Source: Oscillospiraceae bacterium
GTDB taxonomy: Bacteria; Bacillota; Clostridia; Saccharofermentanales; Saccharofermentanaceae
Length of the DNA stretch: 64,000 nt
Assembly (NCBI GenBank): GCA_902780785.1
Contig: CACZGS010000013.1
Location: forward strand, 55,237-119,236
Reading direction: 5' to 3'
Positions 33,131 through 42,235 of this stretch are shown piece by piece. The position numbers and the translations under genes are program-made. Below the pieces are notes generated by a model. That model saw only the letters and a program-made list of their open reading frames with translations. It was not told where the DNA came from and did not search any database. Positions within the stretch are counted from its first letter, which is position 1; the number at the start of each line of letters is the position of its first letter.

Positions 33131-34510
33131 CTATATTCCCTTTTTAACATAAACAATGTATGGTACCGCTTCGACTGTATCCATTTTAAAGGTCATGTTG
33201 CTGTCAAATCTGTGGACTTCGTAGTCGGCATTATCAAACCGGTCATAGTATCGGTATGAAACGAGCACGTCCGGCCACTCTTCTGACAGGTCACCGTTCG
33301 GCACGTTATAACTCCATACAAAGTAAGTTACGCCGCAGGTGTCGTTCGCGAAAATGCTGTGATCGTAATACGGCGAGACCGCCATCGAATAAAAGCCTAC
33401 CCTGTTCAAAGTAGCGCCGGATTCAACATAGGGCTTCAAAAACTCGGCTGTTTCTTTTGCACCGGAATATGCATATTTATAATCAAAATAGATCGAATAG
33501 AAACCTGAAAAAACGTGAACGGCAAGCAAAATGCCGACAATGCCTTTTGCCAGGAGATTTGCTACGTCCTCTATGTGTTTTGGCGTCTTTTTGAAGTCGT
33601 CCCTGAATATGATCATCATCGAAACCAACAGGAAGAACAGGTATGTCATATGCCACTGCCTGTGATACAAGACGTTCATAAAGATGACGAGGGGCGAAAA
33701 TATGACCAGCGCCCGGATCAAACAGTGTCTGAAATAATAAATGAACACACCTGACATAAAGATCAAAAAGATCCACCTGAGCAAATCGTCGTTTATGGTA
33801 TAAAGCAAAGTGTTAGTAACGTTTTTCGCAAACTGAATATTTTCCAATACCATTGAACAATCGTCAGGTGGTAAGGAAAGATATGACATCACAAGGATCA
33901 CTATTCCGGTCGTGAAAAAAGGCATGTAAGTTTTATTGAAGACCGGATCTTTGAACTTCTTTCGAACCATGCAAATGAAATCCCAAAGCATGAACGAGCA
34001 CGTTACTATGACGCCATATGAACTGGTCAATGCCAGGAAAAACAATGCCAGATGATATCTGACCGGAACCTCAAAGCGCTTCTTGTAAAGAATAACGATC
34101 AGCATCATGGCCGGGAAAACAAGTGCATACTGCCTTGCTACGACCGCATTCTGATAGACAGCGAAAAAAGTGAACGGCAGTGTTACTTTCACCGTGATCG
34201 GCGCATCAGTAAGGAAGAGCAAAAGGACGCCTATCGCTGAGAATAAGAGCGGGATCACAAATAAGTGATCGTAATCAAGGCCAGCCAATTGGAAAGCTTT
34301 ATTTATCAGGTGCCAGGTAGGCAGCGTTCCTTCGAGCTTTACGGCACGGAAAATGCCGATCAGCGAATGGTTGTCGCGTGCTATAAGCCAGCTCTGGGCC
34401 TCATCTGCCCAGGGTTCGTGATGGATTCCCGCAAATATGGCAATGCAAAGATAAGCCGCAAAGACTATTCCATAGATTATCCACAACTTTGTAGGTTTGA
34501 GTTTGTTCAT
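33131..34510 (-). CDS. Multi-pass membrane glycosyltransferase-like protein, copy 2
   Basis: 459 residues, about ten membrane helices, a C-terminal soluble stretch. The first periplasmic-side loop carries WADEAQSWLIARD, with the acidic pair that recalls the catalytic D-E of GT-C family enzymes (PMT/ArnT-like, using polyprenyl phosphate sugars). Together with its paralogue immediately upstream (34524-35897) it is a tandem duplication; they share most of the first 300 residues and the PPDDCSM loop. It is the last gene of an operon from the promoter at 37795. The sugar and acceptor are not known. Confidence 0.78.
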   Translation of the reverse strand: MNKLKPTKLWIIYGIVFAAYLCIAIFAGIHHEPWADEAQSWLIARDNHSLIGIFRAVKLEGTLPTWHLINKAFQLAGLDYDHLFVIPLLFSAIGVLLLFLTDAPITVKVTLPFTFFAVYQNAVVARQYALVFPAMMLIVILYKKRFEVPVRYHLALFFLALTSSYGVIVTCSFMLWDFICMVRKKFKDPVFNKTYMPFFTTGIVILVMSYLSLPPDDCSMVLENIQFAKNVTNTLLYTINDDLLRWIFLIFMSGVFIYYFRHCLIRALVIFSPLVIFMNVLYHRQWHMTYLFFLLVSMMIIFRDDFKKTPKHIEDVANLLAKGIVGILLAVHVFSGFYSIYFDYKYAYSGAKETAEFLKPYVESGATLNRVGFYSMAVSPYYDHSIFANDTCGVTYFVWSYNVPNGDLSEEWPDVLVSYRYYDRFDNADYEVHRFDSNMTFKMDTVEAVPYIVYVKKGI

Positions 34511-34523
34511 TACTTATTACACT

Positions 34524-35897
34524 TTATATCTGTTTCTTAACATAAACGATATAAGGTTCCATCTCCACTTCTTCCAGTTTAAATATCATGTGCGCGTTGT
34601 ATACATGTATGTCGTATTCTGATCCAAACCTTTCAATATATTCATCGGTTACAACGATATCCGGGTATTCTTCCGACAATTCATCGTTAGGAGCAGAATA
34701 ACTCCAAATAAAATAAGTCTTTCCGTAAGGATCATTACTGTAAAGATTGTCTTCAAAATACGGCGATACAGACACTGAACTGAAACCCCATCTGTCTATA
34801 ACCGCGCCGGCTTTGTGATACGGGGTTAAGAATTCCGCGATCTCCTTTGACGGAGAATATGAGTATCTGTAATCGTAATAGACTGAATAGAATCCTGTTA
34901 CGCACTGGACGGCAAGAAGTGCAACTGCAATGCAGTCGGCAGCGATATTCAATCCCTTCTCAGACTTGTGCTTTGTATTTTTCGCTTCATCCCTGAAAAT
35001 GAGCATCAGCGAAACCACAAGGCAAAACAGATATGTCATGTGCCATTCTCTTTGATAAACGATATTCATGAATATTATCAAGGGCGCGAAAATGACAAGG
35101 AACCTGACCAGATTGTGCCTGAAATAATAACATAACAAGAGCAGGACAAAAGCCAGGAAACCATATTGAATATATACGTTATCGATGTTGAACAGCAATG
35201 CGTTAGCGGCATTTTTCGCAAACGGGAACTGCGTCAAGGACATCGAACAATCATCCGGCGGCAGTGACAGATAAGACATCACTACTATTACTAATCCTGT
35301 CGCGAAAAAAGGAATGATAGTCTTTTTATAGAGCGGATCGTTAAATCTTGTCCTCACCATTCCTATAAAATCCCACAGCATGAACGAGCACGCTATCACG
35401 ACACCATAAGAACTGGTTATTGCCAATAAAAACAATGCGAGATGATATCTTACCGGTACCTCAAAACGCTTCTTGTAAAGGATCACGATCAGCATCATAG
35501 CCGGGAAAACAAGAGAATACTGTCTGGCTACAACGCTGTTCTGATAAACGACAAAAAACGAGAACGGCAGCATTATCTTCGCAAGAAGCGGCGCGTCAGT
35601 TAAGAACAACAGAATGACGCCTATGGCCGAGAAGATAAGCGGGATTACGAATATGTGATCATAATCAAGTCCTGCCAACTGGAACGCCTTATTTATCAGG
35701 TGCCATGTGGGGAGCGTGCCTTCGTACTTTACTGCTTTGAAGATTCCGATCAGATCATTATCGCGCGCGATAAGCCAGCTCTGGGCCTCATCCGCCCATG
35801 CCTCGTGATGGAGCCCTGCGAATATGCCAATGCACATAAAAGCCGCAAAGACTATTCCGTAGATTATCCAGGTTTTATTGGGTTTTATCTTGTTCAT
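34524..35897 (-). CDS. Multi-pass membrane glycosyltransferase-like protein, copy 1
   Basis: 457 residues, paralogue of the next gene (34510-33131), with WADEAQSWLIARD, a conserved WHLINKAFQLAGLDYDH segment and the same C-terminal block ending YIVYVKK. The gap to the epimerase gene upstream is six bases and to copy 2 downstream 13. A GT-C-type transferase is the best reading of the topology; no signature is complete enough to name a family. A role in cell-surface glycan assembly with the epimerase is inferred from context. Confidence 0.78.
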   Translation of the reverse strand: MNKIKPNKTWIIYGIVFAAFMCIGIFAGLHHEAWADEAQSWLIARDNDLIGIFKAVKYEGTLPTWHLINKAFQLAGLDYDHIFVIPLIFSAIGVILLFLTDAPLLAKIMLPFSFFVVYQNSVVARQYSLVFPAMMLIVILYKKRFEVPVRYHLALFLLAITSSYGVVIACSFMLWDFIGMVRTRFNDPLYKKTIIPFFATGLVIVVMSYLSLPPDDCSMSLTQFPFAKNAANALLFNIDNVYIQYGFLAFVLLLLCYYFRHNLVRFLVIFAPLIIFMNIVYQREWHMTYLFCLVVSLMLIFRDEAKNTKHKSEKGLNIAADCIAVALLAVQCVTGFYSVYYDYRYSYSPSKEIAEFLTPYHKAGAVIDRWGFSSVSVSPYFEDNLYSNDPYGKTYFIWSYSAPNDELSEEYPDIVVTDEYIERFGSEYDIHVYNAHMIFKLEEVEMEPYIVYVKKQI

Positions 35898-35903
35898 ATA
35901 AGA

Positions 35904-36944
35904 TCAGGAAAAGAACTTCAACACCCTTATGGCAAAGCCCATATCAGCCTCCCTGTTGTGGGCGGATACGTCCTTTCTGTTGTGGATCTCTTCACGGTTC
36001 TTGTGATAGAACTCATAGGATCTGAGGAGCATGTCTTCATTCTTCATAGTAGGCTCCCAGCCCAATTCCCTCTTCAACTTGCTCGTATCGAAGATAAATG
36101 TCGAAGAGATCATGTTGTACTGATATACGCCGAGAGGCGAGATTCCAAGGTGATAGCATGCCTTCATCATGAACTTGGCAAATCTCGGTGGGAAATGCGC
36201 GAGCTTGGACTTCGATGTGGAATGATCAACGACATACTGGTATGTATAGTTAAAGCTCTTTACGTCATCTGATCCGATATTGAAGATATCACTCTTGTTA
36301 TGACCCAATGCAAGCTCACATGCGCGCGCCAGGTCCTTTGCATAGATGAACTGGTAACGGTTCTCGCCGTTGCCTACGAGCCAGAGCTTTTTATTGTCAT
36401 CAACGAATTCATAAAGGATCGCAAGAAGTCCCAGACGGCCCTCATCCATGATGGTGGGGCATCTGAAGATTATTGCATTCACCTTGTCCAGAGCAGACAT
36501 AAGGATCTTCTCGCCCTCGAGCTTGGATCTGCCGTAGATCTCAACCGGAGCAGGCTCTTCCTCCTCTGTTACAGGGTAGTCAAAATTCCTTCCCCACAAA
36601 CAGTTGGACGATGTAAATATGATCTTATCAACGCCATGATTTATACACATATCGAGTATGTTCTGAGTGCCGTCGACATTGGAGGTCCAGAGTTCTTTCA
36701 TCATCTTGCGCTCATGAGCAAGCATAGCCGCAAAATGGAAAACCGCATCAAACTTGTAGGATGAGAATATCTTCTCGAGAAGTTCCTTATCTCTGATATC
36801 GCCCTTGAAGCAGATGAATTTCTCATCCTTGAACTCGCTGTCACAAAGATCGATATTAACAAGCGTGTGACCCTTTCCGATCATATAACGTGACATTATC
36901 TGACCGAAGAAACCTGATCCGCCTGTAACTAAATAAGTACCCAT
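35904..36944 (-). CDS. NAD(P)-dependent sugar epimerase/dehydratase (extended SDR)
   Basis: 346 residues. Rossmann motif GGSGFFG at residue 8, catalytic Ser region FTSSNCLWG and YGRSK (Tyr-x-x-x-Lys), as in UDP-sugar 4-epimerases and related enzymes. Its C-terminal half has a substrate-binding domain (RYQFIYAKDLARA). It probably makes a nucleotide or lipid-linked sugar for the two adjacent transferases; the exact sugar is unknown. The start is ATG with GGAGGAATTAC upstream. Preceded by the prepilin peptidase-like gene with 20 bases between. Confidence 0.88.
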   Translation of the reverse strand: MGTYLVTGGSGFFGQIMSRYMIGKGHTLVNIDLCDSEFKDEKFICFKGDIRDKELLEKIFSSYKFDAVFHFAAMLAHERKMMKELWTSNVDGTQNILDMCINHGVDKIIFTSSNCLWGRNFDYPVTEEEEPAPVEIYGRSKLEGEKILMSALDKVNAIIFRCPTIMDEGRLGLLAILYEFVDDNKKLWLVGNGENRYQFIYAKDLARACELALGHNKSDIFNIGSDDVKSFNYTYQYVVDHSTSKSKLAHFPPRFAKFMMKACYHLGISPLGVYQYNMISSTFIFDTSKLKRELGWEPTMKNEDMLLRSYEFYHKNREEIHNRKDVSAHNREADMGFAIRVLKFFS

Positions 36945-36964
36945 GTAATTCCTCCAACTGTTTA

Positions 36965-37747
36965 TCAGGCAATCACAGACAAAATATCTTTAACCAAAAA
37001 CGCTGCCACGAATCCAATGGAGATCGCAGGCGCTAGTGAGATCTTTCTCTTCTTTGCTATGCACACGAGCGCGAAAACAATACCAAGCACGACCGCTACG
37101 CCCATTGCGATGACCGATCCCTTAAAGCCCAGGAATATCAAAAGGCACATTGCAAGCTTTGCAGGGCCGTAGCTGACTTTTGTCTTCATTATCTTGCCTG
37201 TGATAGCCGTGCCGAGCGCTATCAGTATTCCTGCTGCCAAAGACGCGATAATGCCTTCAAAAGCGAACCTCTGGACATCGGGCCTGAAAGCTGCTGACAG
37301 GATCCATACGACAAGGATCGCTGCAAGGAAACCGTCAGGAATAACGCCTGAATCCCAGTCAGCCAGAGAAAGGCCGAGGAGCAGCATCTCGAGTGCCAGA
37401 GCCGCAATGACTGCAGCGTCTACAACGCCGTGGAGCCAGAGAGTAGCAGCGAACAGCACGCCGAGAATGATCTCAAAGATCAGGTCTCTTGGCGGAACCT
37501 TGGAACCGCAGTACCTGCATTTACCTTTGAGCGCGATATATGAAACGATCGGGAAAAGATCAGCCGTGGAAAGCTCGTGGCCGCAGGTGTCACAGTGGCT
37601 GTGGCCCAGCATCCAGTCTTCGTGACGGACGACGCGCCATGCCGTGCATGTGATAAAGCTTGCGAAAACAGCTCCGAACAAAAAAGCCAAAAAGATCAGG
37701 TAATAACCGACAAACGGTATTTGAAATAACGGGTACGATAAATCCAA
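36965..37747 (-). CDS. Prepilin peptidase-like protein (A24), second catalytic Asp replaced
   Basis: 260 residues, N-terminal cytoplasmic domain with two zinc-type CxxC pairs (HCDTCG, CRYCGSK) and about seven to eight helices. The family's first active Asp is present in SLADWDSGVIPD. The second, normally in GDxKL, reads GPAKL here (codons GGC CCT GCA AAG), so one catalytic Asp is missing. It may be inactive or use another residue; no pilin gene lies in the window. The TTG start at 37747 has AGGAGGG nine bases upstream. It is the first gene of the operon with the epimerase and two glycosyltransferases. Confidence 0.8.
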   Translation of the reverse strand: MDLSYPLFQIPFVGYYLIFLAFLFGAVFASFITCTAWRVVRHEDWMLGHSHCDTCGHELSTADLFPIVSYIALKGKCRYCGSKVPPRDLIFEIILGVLFAATLWLHGVVDAAVIAALALEMLLLGLSLADWDSGVIPDGFLAAILVVWILSAAFRPDVQRFAFEGIIASLAAGILIALGTAITGKIMKTKVSYGPAKLAMCLLIFLGFKGSVIAMGVAVVLGIVFALVCIAKKRKISLAPAISIGFVAAFLVKDILSVIA

Positions 37748-37794
37748 GCTCTTTTGCCCTCCTAAAAGCCATTTTTACATCTTCACTATCTTTT

Positions 37795-37823
37795 ATTTTA
37801 AGATTGTGGCAAAAAAGTGTCAA
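37795..37823 (-). promoter_or_regulatory. Promoter of the prepilin peptidase-like/glycosyltransferase operon
   Basis: TTGACA (37818-37823), 17 bases, TAAAAT (37795-37800), 48 bases upstream of the TTG start. Confidence 0.82.
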
Positions 37824-37883
37824 ATATAAATATAAATAATAAATAAAGATGCAATGTGTGCTTTTCTTTTTCTGTTCACGCAA

Positions 37884-37919
37884 CAAAAACGGACTGTGTA
37901 ACAATGTTACACAGTCCGC
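37884..37919 (-). terminator. GH3 terminator
   Basis: Perfect stem GGACTGTGTAAC/GTTACACAGTCC with a three-base loop, followed on the minus strand by GTTTTTGTTG. The central 17 bases (37896-37912) equal a palindrome also found at 58589-58605. Confidence 0.9.
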
Positions 37920-37947
37920 AAACATGCTTATCTATTGGGTTTTCGCG

Positions 37948-40035
37948 TTATACCGTAAAAGTGACTGCCTTCTTGCCCGTAAGTCTTTCGGTGAGGCTGT
38001 CGGGCTGGCCGAAGCCTGCATAGACAGTAACGCTGCCTTCAGGGTCGACCTTCTCGCCCTTATCGTTAACGACTTTGAACCTCTCAGCAGGGATATTGAT
38101 CTCGGCAATGCCTGAAGCGCCTGCTTCCAAAGTGATCCTGCCGAATCCCGCAAGTCTTGTATTCAATACTTCGTTGGGATCTTCAGCCTTCATGTAGATC
38201 TGGATGACTTCAGATGTCTTGACTGAACCTGTATTGGAGACTGCAACCTTTACAGTGATGCCGCTGCTCTTATCGCCTGTGTGATCAACGGATGTGATGT
38301 CCATCTTTCCGTATGTGAGACCGAAGCCGAACGGATAGAGAGGCTCTGTCTCGAGATAACGGTATGTTCTGCCCTTCATCGAGTAATCCTCGAAGTCAGG
38401 AAGATCATTTGTGTCCTTGTAGAAAGTAATGGGGAGCTTACCTGAAGGATTGACCTTACCGAAGAGGATCTCGCCTATTGACTGGCCGCCTCTTGCACCC
38501 GGATACCAAGCCTGAAGTATAGCGGATGACTTATCATTGAGAACACTGAGATCCATTGCGGAACCTGCCATTACTACGGTAATGAAAGGCTTTCCGGATG
38601 CGATCACGAGATCTATAAGCTTACGCTGTGTCTTCGGGAACAGGAGATCCGGCTTATCTCCGGACTTATACATGTTGCCCTCGTCACCTTCCTCGCCTTC
38701 GAGATTCTCGTTAAGACCTATTACGAGAACGACCAGATCGGATCTGTTCATGACTGCCTTTGCTTCAGCAAGTCTGTGGTATTCACGTGACAAAACATCG
38801 GGCTTCGGAGTGCTTATGTCGCATCCTTCAGAATAGAGGATCCTGACATTGTCTCCTGCGGCGTTCCTGATGCCCTCTAAGGCCGTGATGTATTCGGATG
38901 ATGTTCCATAGTAGTTACCGATGAGGCAGGCTCTGGAATCAGCGTTAGGGCCGATTACGGAGATGACCTGTGCCTTGTTGCTGTCGAGAGGAAGGATTCC
39001 GTCGTTCTTAAGGAGAACGATACTCTCGTCTGATGCGCGCTTAGCTACCTTAAGATTGTCCTTTGTCTCGACGTCGAGATAATTGAGACCGTCAAATTCA
39101 GTCTCATCGAACATGCCTAAGATGAATCTTGTGGTAAAGAGTCTTACGGCAGCCTGTCTGATAGTATCTTCGGAAATGAGGCCCTGCTTATAAGCGCTCA
39201 TAAGATGGATATAGGTGCAGCCGCAGTTAAGGTCGCATCCCTTGTTAAGTGCGAGCGCGGCGCTCTCCTCATTGGTCTTTGTTACCTTGTGATGCTCGTG
39301 GAAATCTCTTATGGCCCAGCAGTCGGAAACGATGTGTCCTTCGAAGTTCCACTTGTCACGGATAACGTCCTGCAGATATGAGTGTCCGCAGCAGGGTTCG
39401 CCGTTTGTTCTGTTATAAGCGCCCATTACGGACTCAACCTTTGCTTCCTTTACGCATGCCTCGAAAGCAGGCATGTAAGTCTCATAGAGATCCTTATCGT
39501 TGCAGGTGGCGTTGAACTGGTGTCTTACTGCCTCAGGTCCCGAGTGGACTACGAAGTGCTTTGCGCAGGCAGCAGTCTTCATGTATTCGCCGTCGCCCTG
39601 AAGTCCTTCGATAAATGGAATTGCGAGCTTTGAGATAAGGACCGGATCCTCACCGTATGTTTCCTGTCCCCTTCCCCACCTGGGATCACGAAAGAGATTT
39701 ACGTTAGGTGACCAGAATGTGAGTCCCTTATAGATGTCACGGTCACCGTTAGCCTTGTATTCGTTATATTTAGCACGGCCCTCATTGCCGCACACCTCGC
39801 CTACTTCACCCATGAGTTCGGTATCGAAAGTAGCGCCAAGACCGATTGCCTGGGGGAAGCTCGTAGCTGTTCCGGCTCTTGCAACACCGTGCAGCGTCTC
39901 GTTCCACCAATTGTACTCGGGAATGCCTAAGCGGTCGATTGCAGGAGAATCGTATCTGAGCTGCGAGCAGGCCTCTTCAATGGTCATCTTACTTACTAAT
40001 TCTTCAGCTCTTTGCTTTGCTTTTTGTCTGTCCAT
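37948..40035 (-). CDS. Glycoside hydrolase family 3 (beta-xylosidase/beta-glucosidase type)
   Basis: 695 residues. GH3 N-terminal TIM barrel with EYNWWNETLHGVARAG near residue 40 (as in xylosidase-type GH3), the nucleophile in GHIVSDCWAI, an alpha/beta sandwich and a fibronectin III-like C-terminus (YPFGFGLTYGKMDI). No signal peptide, so intracellular or unconventional export; it most likely removes terminal xylose, arabinose or glucose from imported oligosaccharides. The start at 40035 has GGGGAG ten bases upstream. It is divergent from an AraC gene. Confidence 0.9.
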   Translation of the reverse strand: MDRQKAKQRAEELVSKMTIEEACSQLRYDSPAIDRLGIPEYNWWNETLHGVARAGTATSFPQAIGLGATFDTELMGEVGEVCGNEGRAKYNEYKANGDRDIYKGLTFWSPNVNLFRDPRWGRGQETYGEDPVLISKLAIPFIEGLQGDGEYMKTAACAKHFVVHSGPEAVRHQFNATCNDKDLYETYMPAFEACVKEAKVESVMGAYNRTNGEPCCGHSYLQDVIRDKWNFEGHIVSDCWAIRDFHEHHKVTKTNEESAALALNKGCDLNCGCTYIHLMSAYKQGLISEDTIRQAAVRLFTTRFILGMFDETEFDGLNYLDVETKDNLKVAKRASDESIVLLKNDGILPLDSNKAQVISVIGPNADSRACLIGNYYGTSSEYITALEGIRNAAGDNVRILYSEGCDISTPKPDVLSREYHRLAEAKAVMNRSDLVVLVIGLNENLEGEEGDEGNMYKSGDKPDLLFPKTQRKLIDLVIASGKPFITVVMAGSAMDLSVLNDKSSAILQAWYPGARGGQSIGEILFGKVNPSGKLPITFYKDTNDLPDFEDYSMKGRTYRYLETEPLYPFGFGLTYGKMDITSVDHTGDKSSGITVKVAVSNTGSVKTSEVIQIYMKAEDPNEVLNTRLAGFGRITLEAGASGIAEINIPAERFKVVNDKGEKVDPEGSVTVYAGFGQPDSLTERLTGKKAVTFTV

Positions 40036-40124
40036 AAGCAGTATTCTCCCCTGTAAAAAGTGATATTTAAATTTTACAGTATCCGAAAATGAATATGTAT
40101 CACATTCCACTTGATATTTTACAG

Positions 40125-40137
40125 ATTTTGCTATTTT
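40125..40137. promoter_or_regulatory. Candidate operator TTTTGCTATTTTT between GH3 and AraC
   Basis: TTGCTATTT lies in the divergent GH3/AraC intergenic region. Similar motifs occur at 62251-62260 and 62229-62238 (GH43) and at 51546-51553 and 51629-51639 (xylB), with TTGCT copies at 44832, 44863 and 44892 (binding protein), always in the same orientation relative to the gene. The regulator is presumably an AraC protein; binding is not shown. Confidence 0.45.
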
Positions 40138-40214
40138 TATACCCATACAGGCTTGAAAATGACTAAATCAGTATATAGAATTGTAACTGTCACTTTTATA
40201 GATGGGGATTTACA

Positions 40215-41141
40215 ATGCAGTTTAACGATAACTCCGTTCCCGGTAAGTATCAGCAGCCTATCGGCAGTTTTGCCGGCAGGATCGTCAGTAATGACGTAGA
40301 AGAAGTTGATTTTATTCCGGGCGCCAATATGCGCATCTGGTATAACAACCGTTCTGAGGACTACCCTGTCCACAAGCACAGTTGTCTGGAGATCACGATC
40401 CCGATCGAGAAATCCTATACCTATATCTTCGATGACAGAACCATAATCCTTAAGGAGAAAGAGATCCTTCTGGTACCGCCGGACATGCTTCACAAGATCG
40501 CCGGAACCAGATCGGGAATCAGATTCATCTATCTGTTCAACATCGATTTCCTGCAGGGACTTTTCGATTTCGATGAATTCAAAAAGATAATAAAGGAACC
40601 TCTCCTCATTACTCCCGAGACACATCCGGAAGTATACAGTCTTATCTTCGAGAGGTTCATGGAGATCAACGATCTCTACTTCTTCTATTCGACAACAATT
40701 AAGGAAATGTCCATCTTCAGCAAGCTCATGGATGTATTCGGCATGCTCATGAAGAAGGATTATTCAGACAGCCTCGTGGTCGTCCAGAACGACAAGCAGC
40801 GCGAAGTCTATATCAAGTTCAAGTCACTTGCTGAATGGCTCGCTATGCACAGTTCCGAGAACGTTTCCATGGACGAGGCAGCTACTCACGTCGGTTATTC
40901 GAAGTTCCATTTCGCGAGACTCTTCAAAGAATATACCGGCATGACTTTCAACGACTATCAGACGACATTAAAGCTTAAGGAAGTCGAAAGGCAGCTCACC
41001 GACACCGATCTCCAGATCAGTGACATCGCTATGTCCTGCGGTTTCAATAACCTGACTTCGTTAAGCCGCTGCTTTAAAAAGCAATACGGTTGCTCACCCT
41101 CACAGTTCAGGAACAGGATGAGACGGTTAAAGAAGAAATAA
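40215..41141 (+). CDS. AraC-family regulator with cupin sensor domain
   Basis: 308 residues. The N-terminal AraC-type cupin (about 30-120) has HKHSCLEITIPIE and FDDRTIILKEKEILLVPPDMLHKI, typical of sugar-responsive members. The double HTH at the C-terminus has SMDEAATHVGYSKFHFARLFKE and DLQISDIAMSCGFNNLTSLSRCFK, then GCSPSQFRNRM. Divergent from GH3; it probably controls the GH3 gene and the neighbouring pentose genes, as suggested by the recurrent TTGCTA motif. GGGGAT five bases upstream of the ATG serves as RBS. Confidence 0.93.
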   Translation: MQFNDNSVPGKYQQPIGSFAGRIVSNDVEEVDFIPGANMRIWYNNRSEDYPVHKHSCLEITIPIEKSYTYIFDDRTIILKEKEILLVPPDMLHKIAGTRSGIRFIYLFNIDFLQGLFDFDEFKKIIKEPLLITPETHPEVYSLIFERFMEINDLYFFYSTTIKEMSIFSKLMDVFGMLMKKDYSDSLVVVQNDKQREVYIKFKSLAEWLAMHSSENVSMDEAATHVGYSKFHFARLFKEYTGMTFNDYQTTLKLKEVERQLTDTDLQISDIAMSCGFNNLTSLSRCFKKQYGCSPSQFRNRMRRLKKK

Positions 41142-41166
41142 AAGTGCTCCTTCACTTTTATCGGAT

Positions 41167-41207
41167 AAGGGCCGGTACATCTCCTCGAGTACCGGTCCTT
41201 ATTTTTT
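41167..41207 (+). terminator. AraC terminator
   Basis: AAGGGCCGGTAC and GTACCGGTCCTT pair around ATCTCCTCGA, then ATTTTTTGCC. Confidence 0.88.
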
Positions 41208-41243
41208 GCCTGTACATCTTTTCGCGCTCTCGAAAAAACAGAC

Positions 41244-41288
41244 ATAAAAAAACTGCGTCTTTGGGGAGGCAATGTCCAAAGACGCAGT
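41244..41288 (-). terminator. Terminator of the sugar permease operon
   Basis: ACTGCGTCTTTGG (41252-41264) and CCAAAGACGCAGT (41276-41288) pair; the minus strand continues with TTTTTTTATG. The opposite strand has a GTTTTTG tail, so it may act in both directions. Confidence 0.85.
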
Positions 41289-41348
41289 GTGTTGTTTTTG
41301 TAATCGTTTAGCCGAGACTAAAACCTACGTAGTATTGAGAAGCAAGTC

Positions 41349-42224
41349 TTATGACTTGACACCGCCCAATGCTACACCTTCTACGATGTACTTAGAAAGG
41401 AAAGCGTAAACGACGATAAGAGGAAGGACTGTGATAAGGAGTCCTAAGTAGATAGCGCCGTATTCCTTCTTATAGATATCACCGTTGAGCAAGGATACCA
41501 TGACCGGGAGGGTCTTCTTATTCTTGTCAGTAAGGAGGATCATAGGTGAGAAGAGGTTGTTCCAGCTACCTACGTAAGCGAAGATTGCCTGTGTAGCAAT
41601 AGCAGGCTTCATGAGCGGAACAACGATCTGGTTAAAGATTCTGAACTCGCCTGCACCATCGATTCTTGCAGACTGTACGATCTCCATTGAGAGGGAAGCC
41701 TGCAGATACTGACGCATGAAGAATACAACCATAGGAGCAGCGATGGAAGGGATAATGAGAGCTGAAAGCTTATTAACCAATCCGATCTTGTATGCCATCT
41801 GGAAGAAACCGATCATTGTAACTGTACCAGGGATCATCATGACTGCCATGATCATAGCGTTGAAGCCTTCCTTGAGCTTCCACTCATATGCCTGGATAGC
41901 ATATGCTGTGAGGCAGGAGAAGTAAACGTTAAGGATCGTGCTTAATGTCGCAACGATAAAGGAGTTTCTGAAACCTACGCCAGGGTGGAAAGCATCCTTA
42001 CTTGTGATCTGCTTCCAGTTGTTAGCAAGGTTCTTTAAAGGCTCTTTAGAATAGAGCGACAATGTGCTCGCCTGAACTTCGTATGTGTTCTTGTAAGAGT
42101 TACAGATCAACATAACGAACGGGAAGAGCGTCATGATCGAGAAAAAGATTGAGACGACGTAGATAACTACTTTAAGAGCTGTCTCGTTCTTCTTGATAGA
42201 AGATAATTTAACTTCGTTAGCCAT
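41349..42224 (-). CDS. Carbohydrate ABC transporter permease, MalG/LacG type
   Basis: 291 residues, six membrane helices. The EAA loop is seen as EIVQSARIDGAGEFRIFNQIVVPLMKPA. The C-terminus ends in GVALGGVKS, typical of the ABC-sugar permease family. It pairs with the 320-residue permease immediately upstream (12-base gap). Import of oligosaccharides is expected; the sugar is inferred to be a pentose oligomer from neighbours. Confidence 0.92.
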   Translation of the reverse strand: MANEVKLSSIKKNETALKVVIYVVSIFFSIMTLFPFVMLICNSYKNTYEVQASTLSLYSKEPLKNLANNWKQITSKDAFHPGVGFRNSFIVATLSTILNVYFSCLTAYAIQAYEWKLKEGFNAMIMAVMMIPGTVTMIGFFQMAYKIGLVNKLSALIIPSIAAPMVVFFMRQYLQASLSMEIVQSARIDGAGEFRIFNQIVVPLMKPAIATQAIFAYVGSWNNLFSPMILLTDKNKKTLPVMVSLLNGDIYKKEYGAIYLGLLITVLPLIVVYAFLSKYIVEGVALGGVKS

Positions 42225-42235
42225 GTCTATTCACC

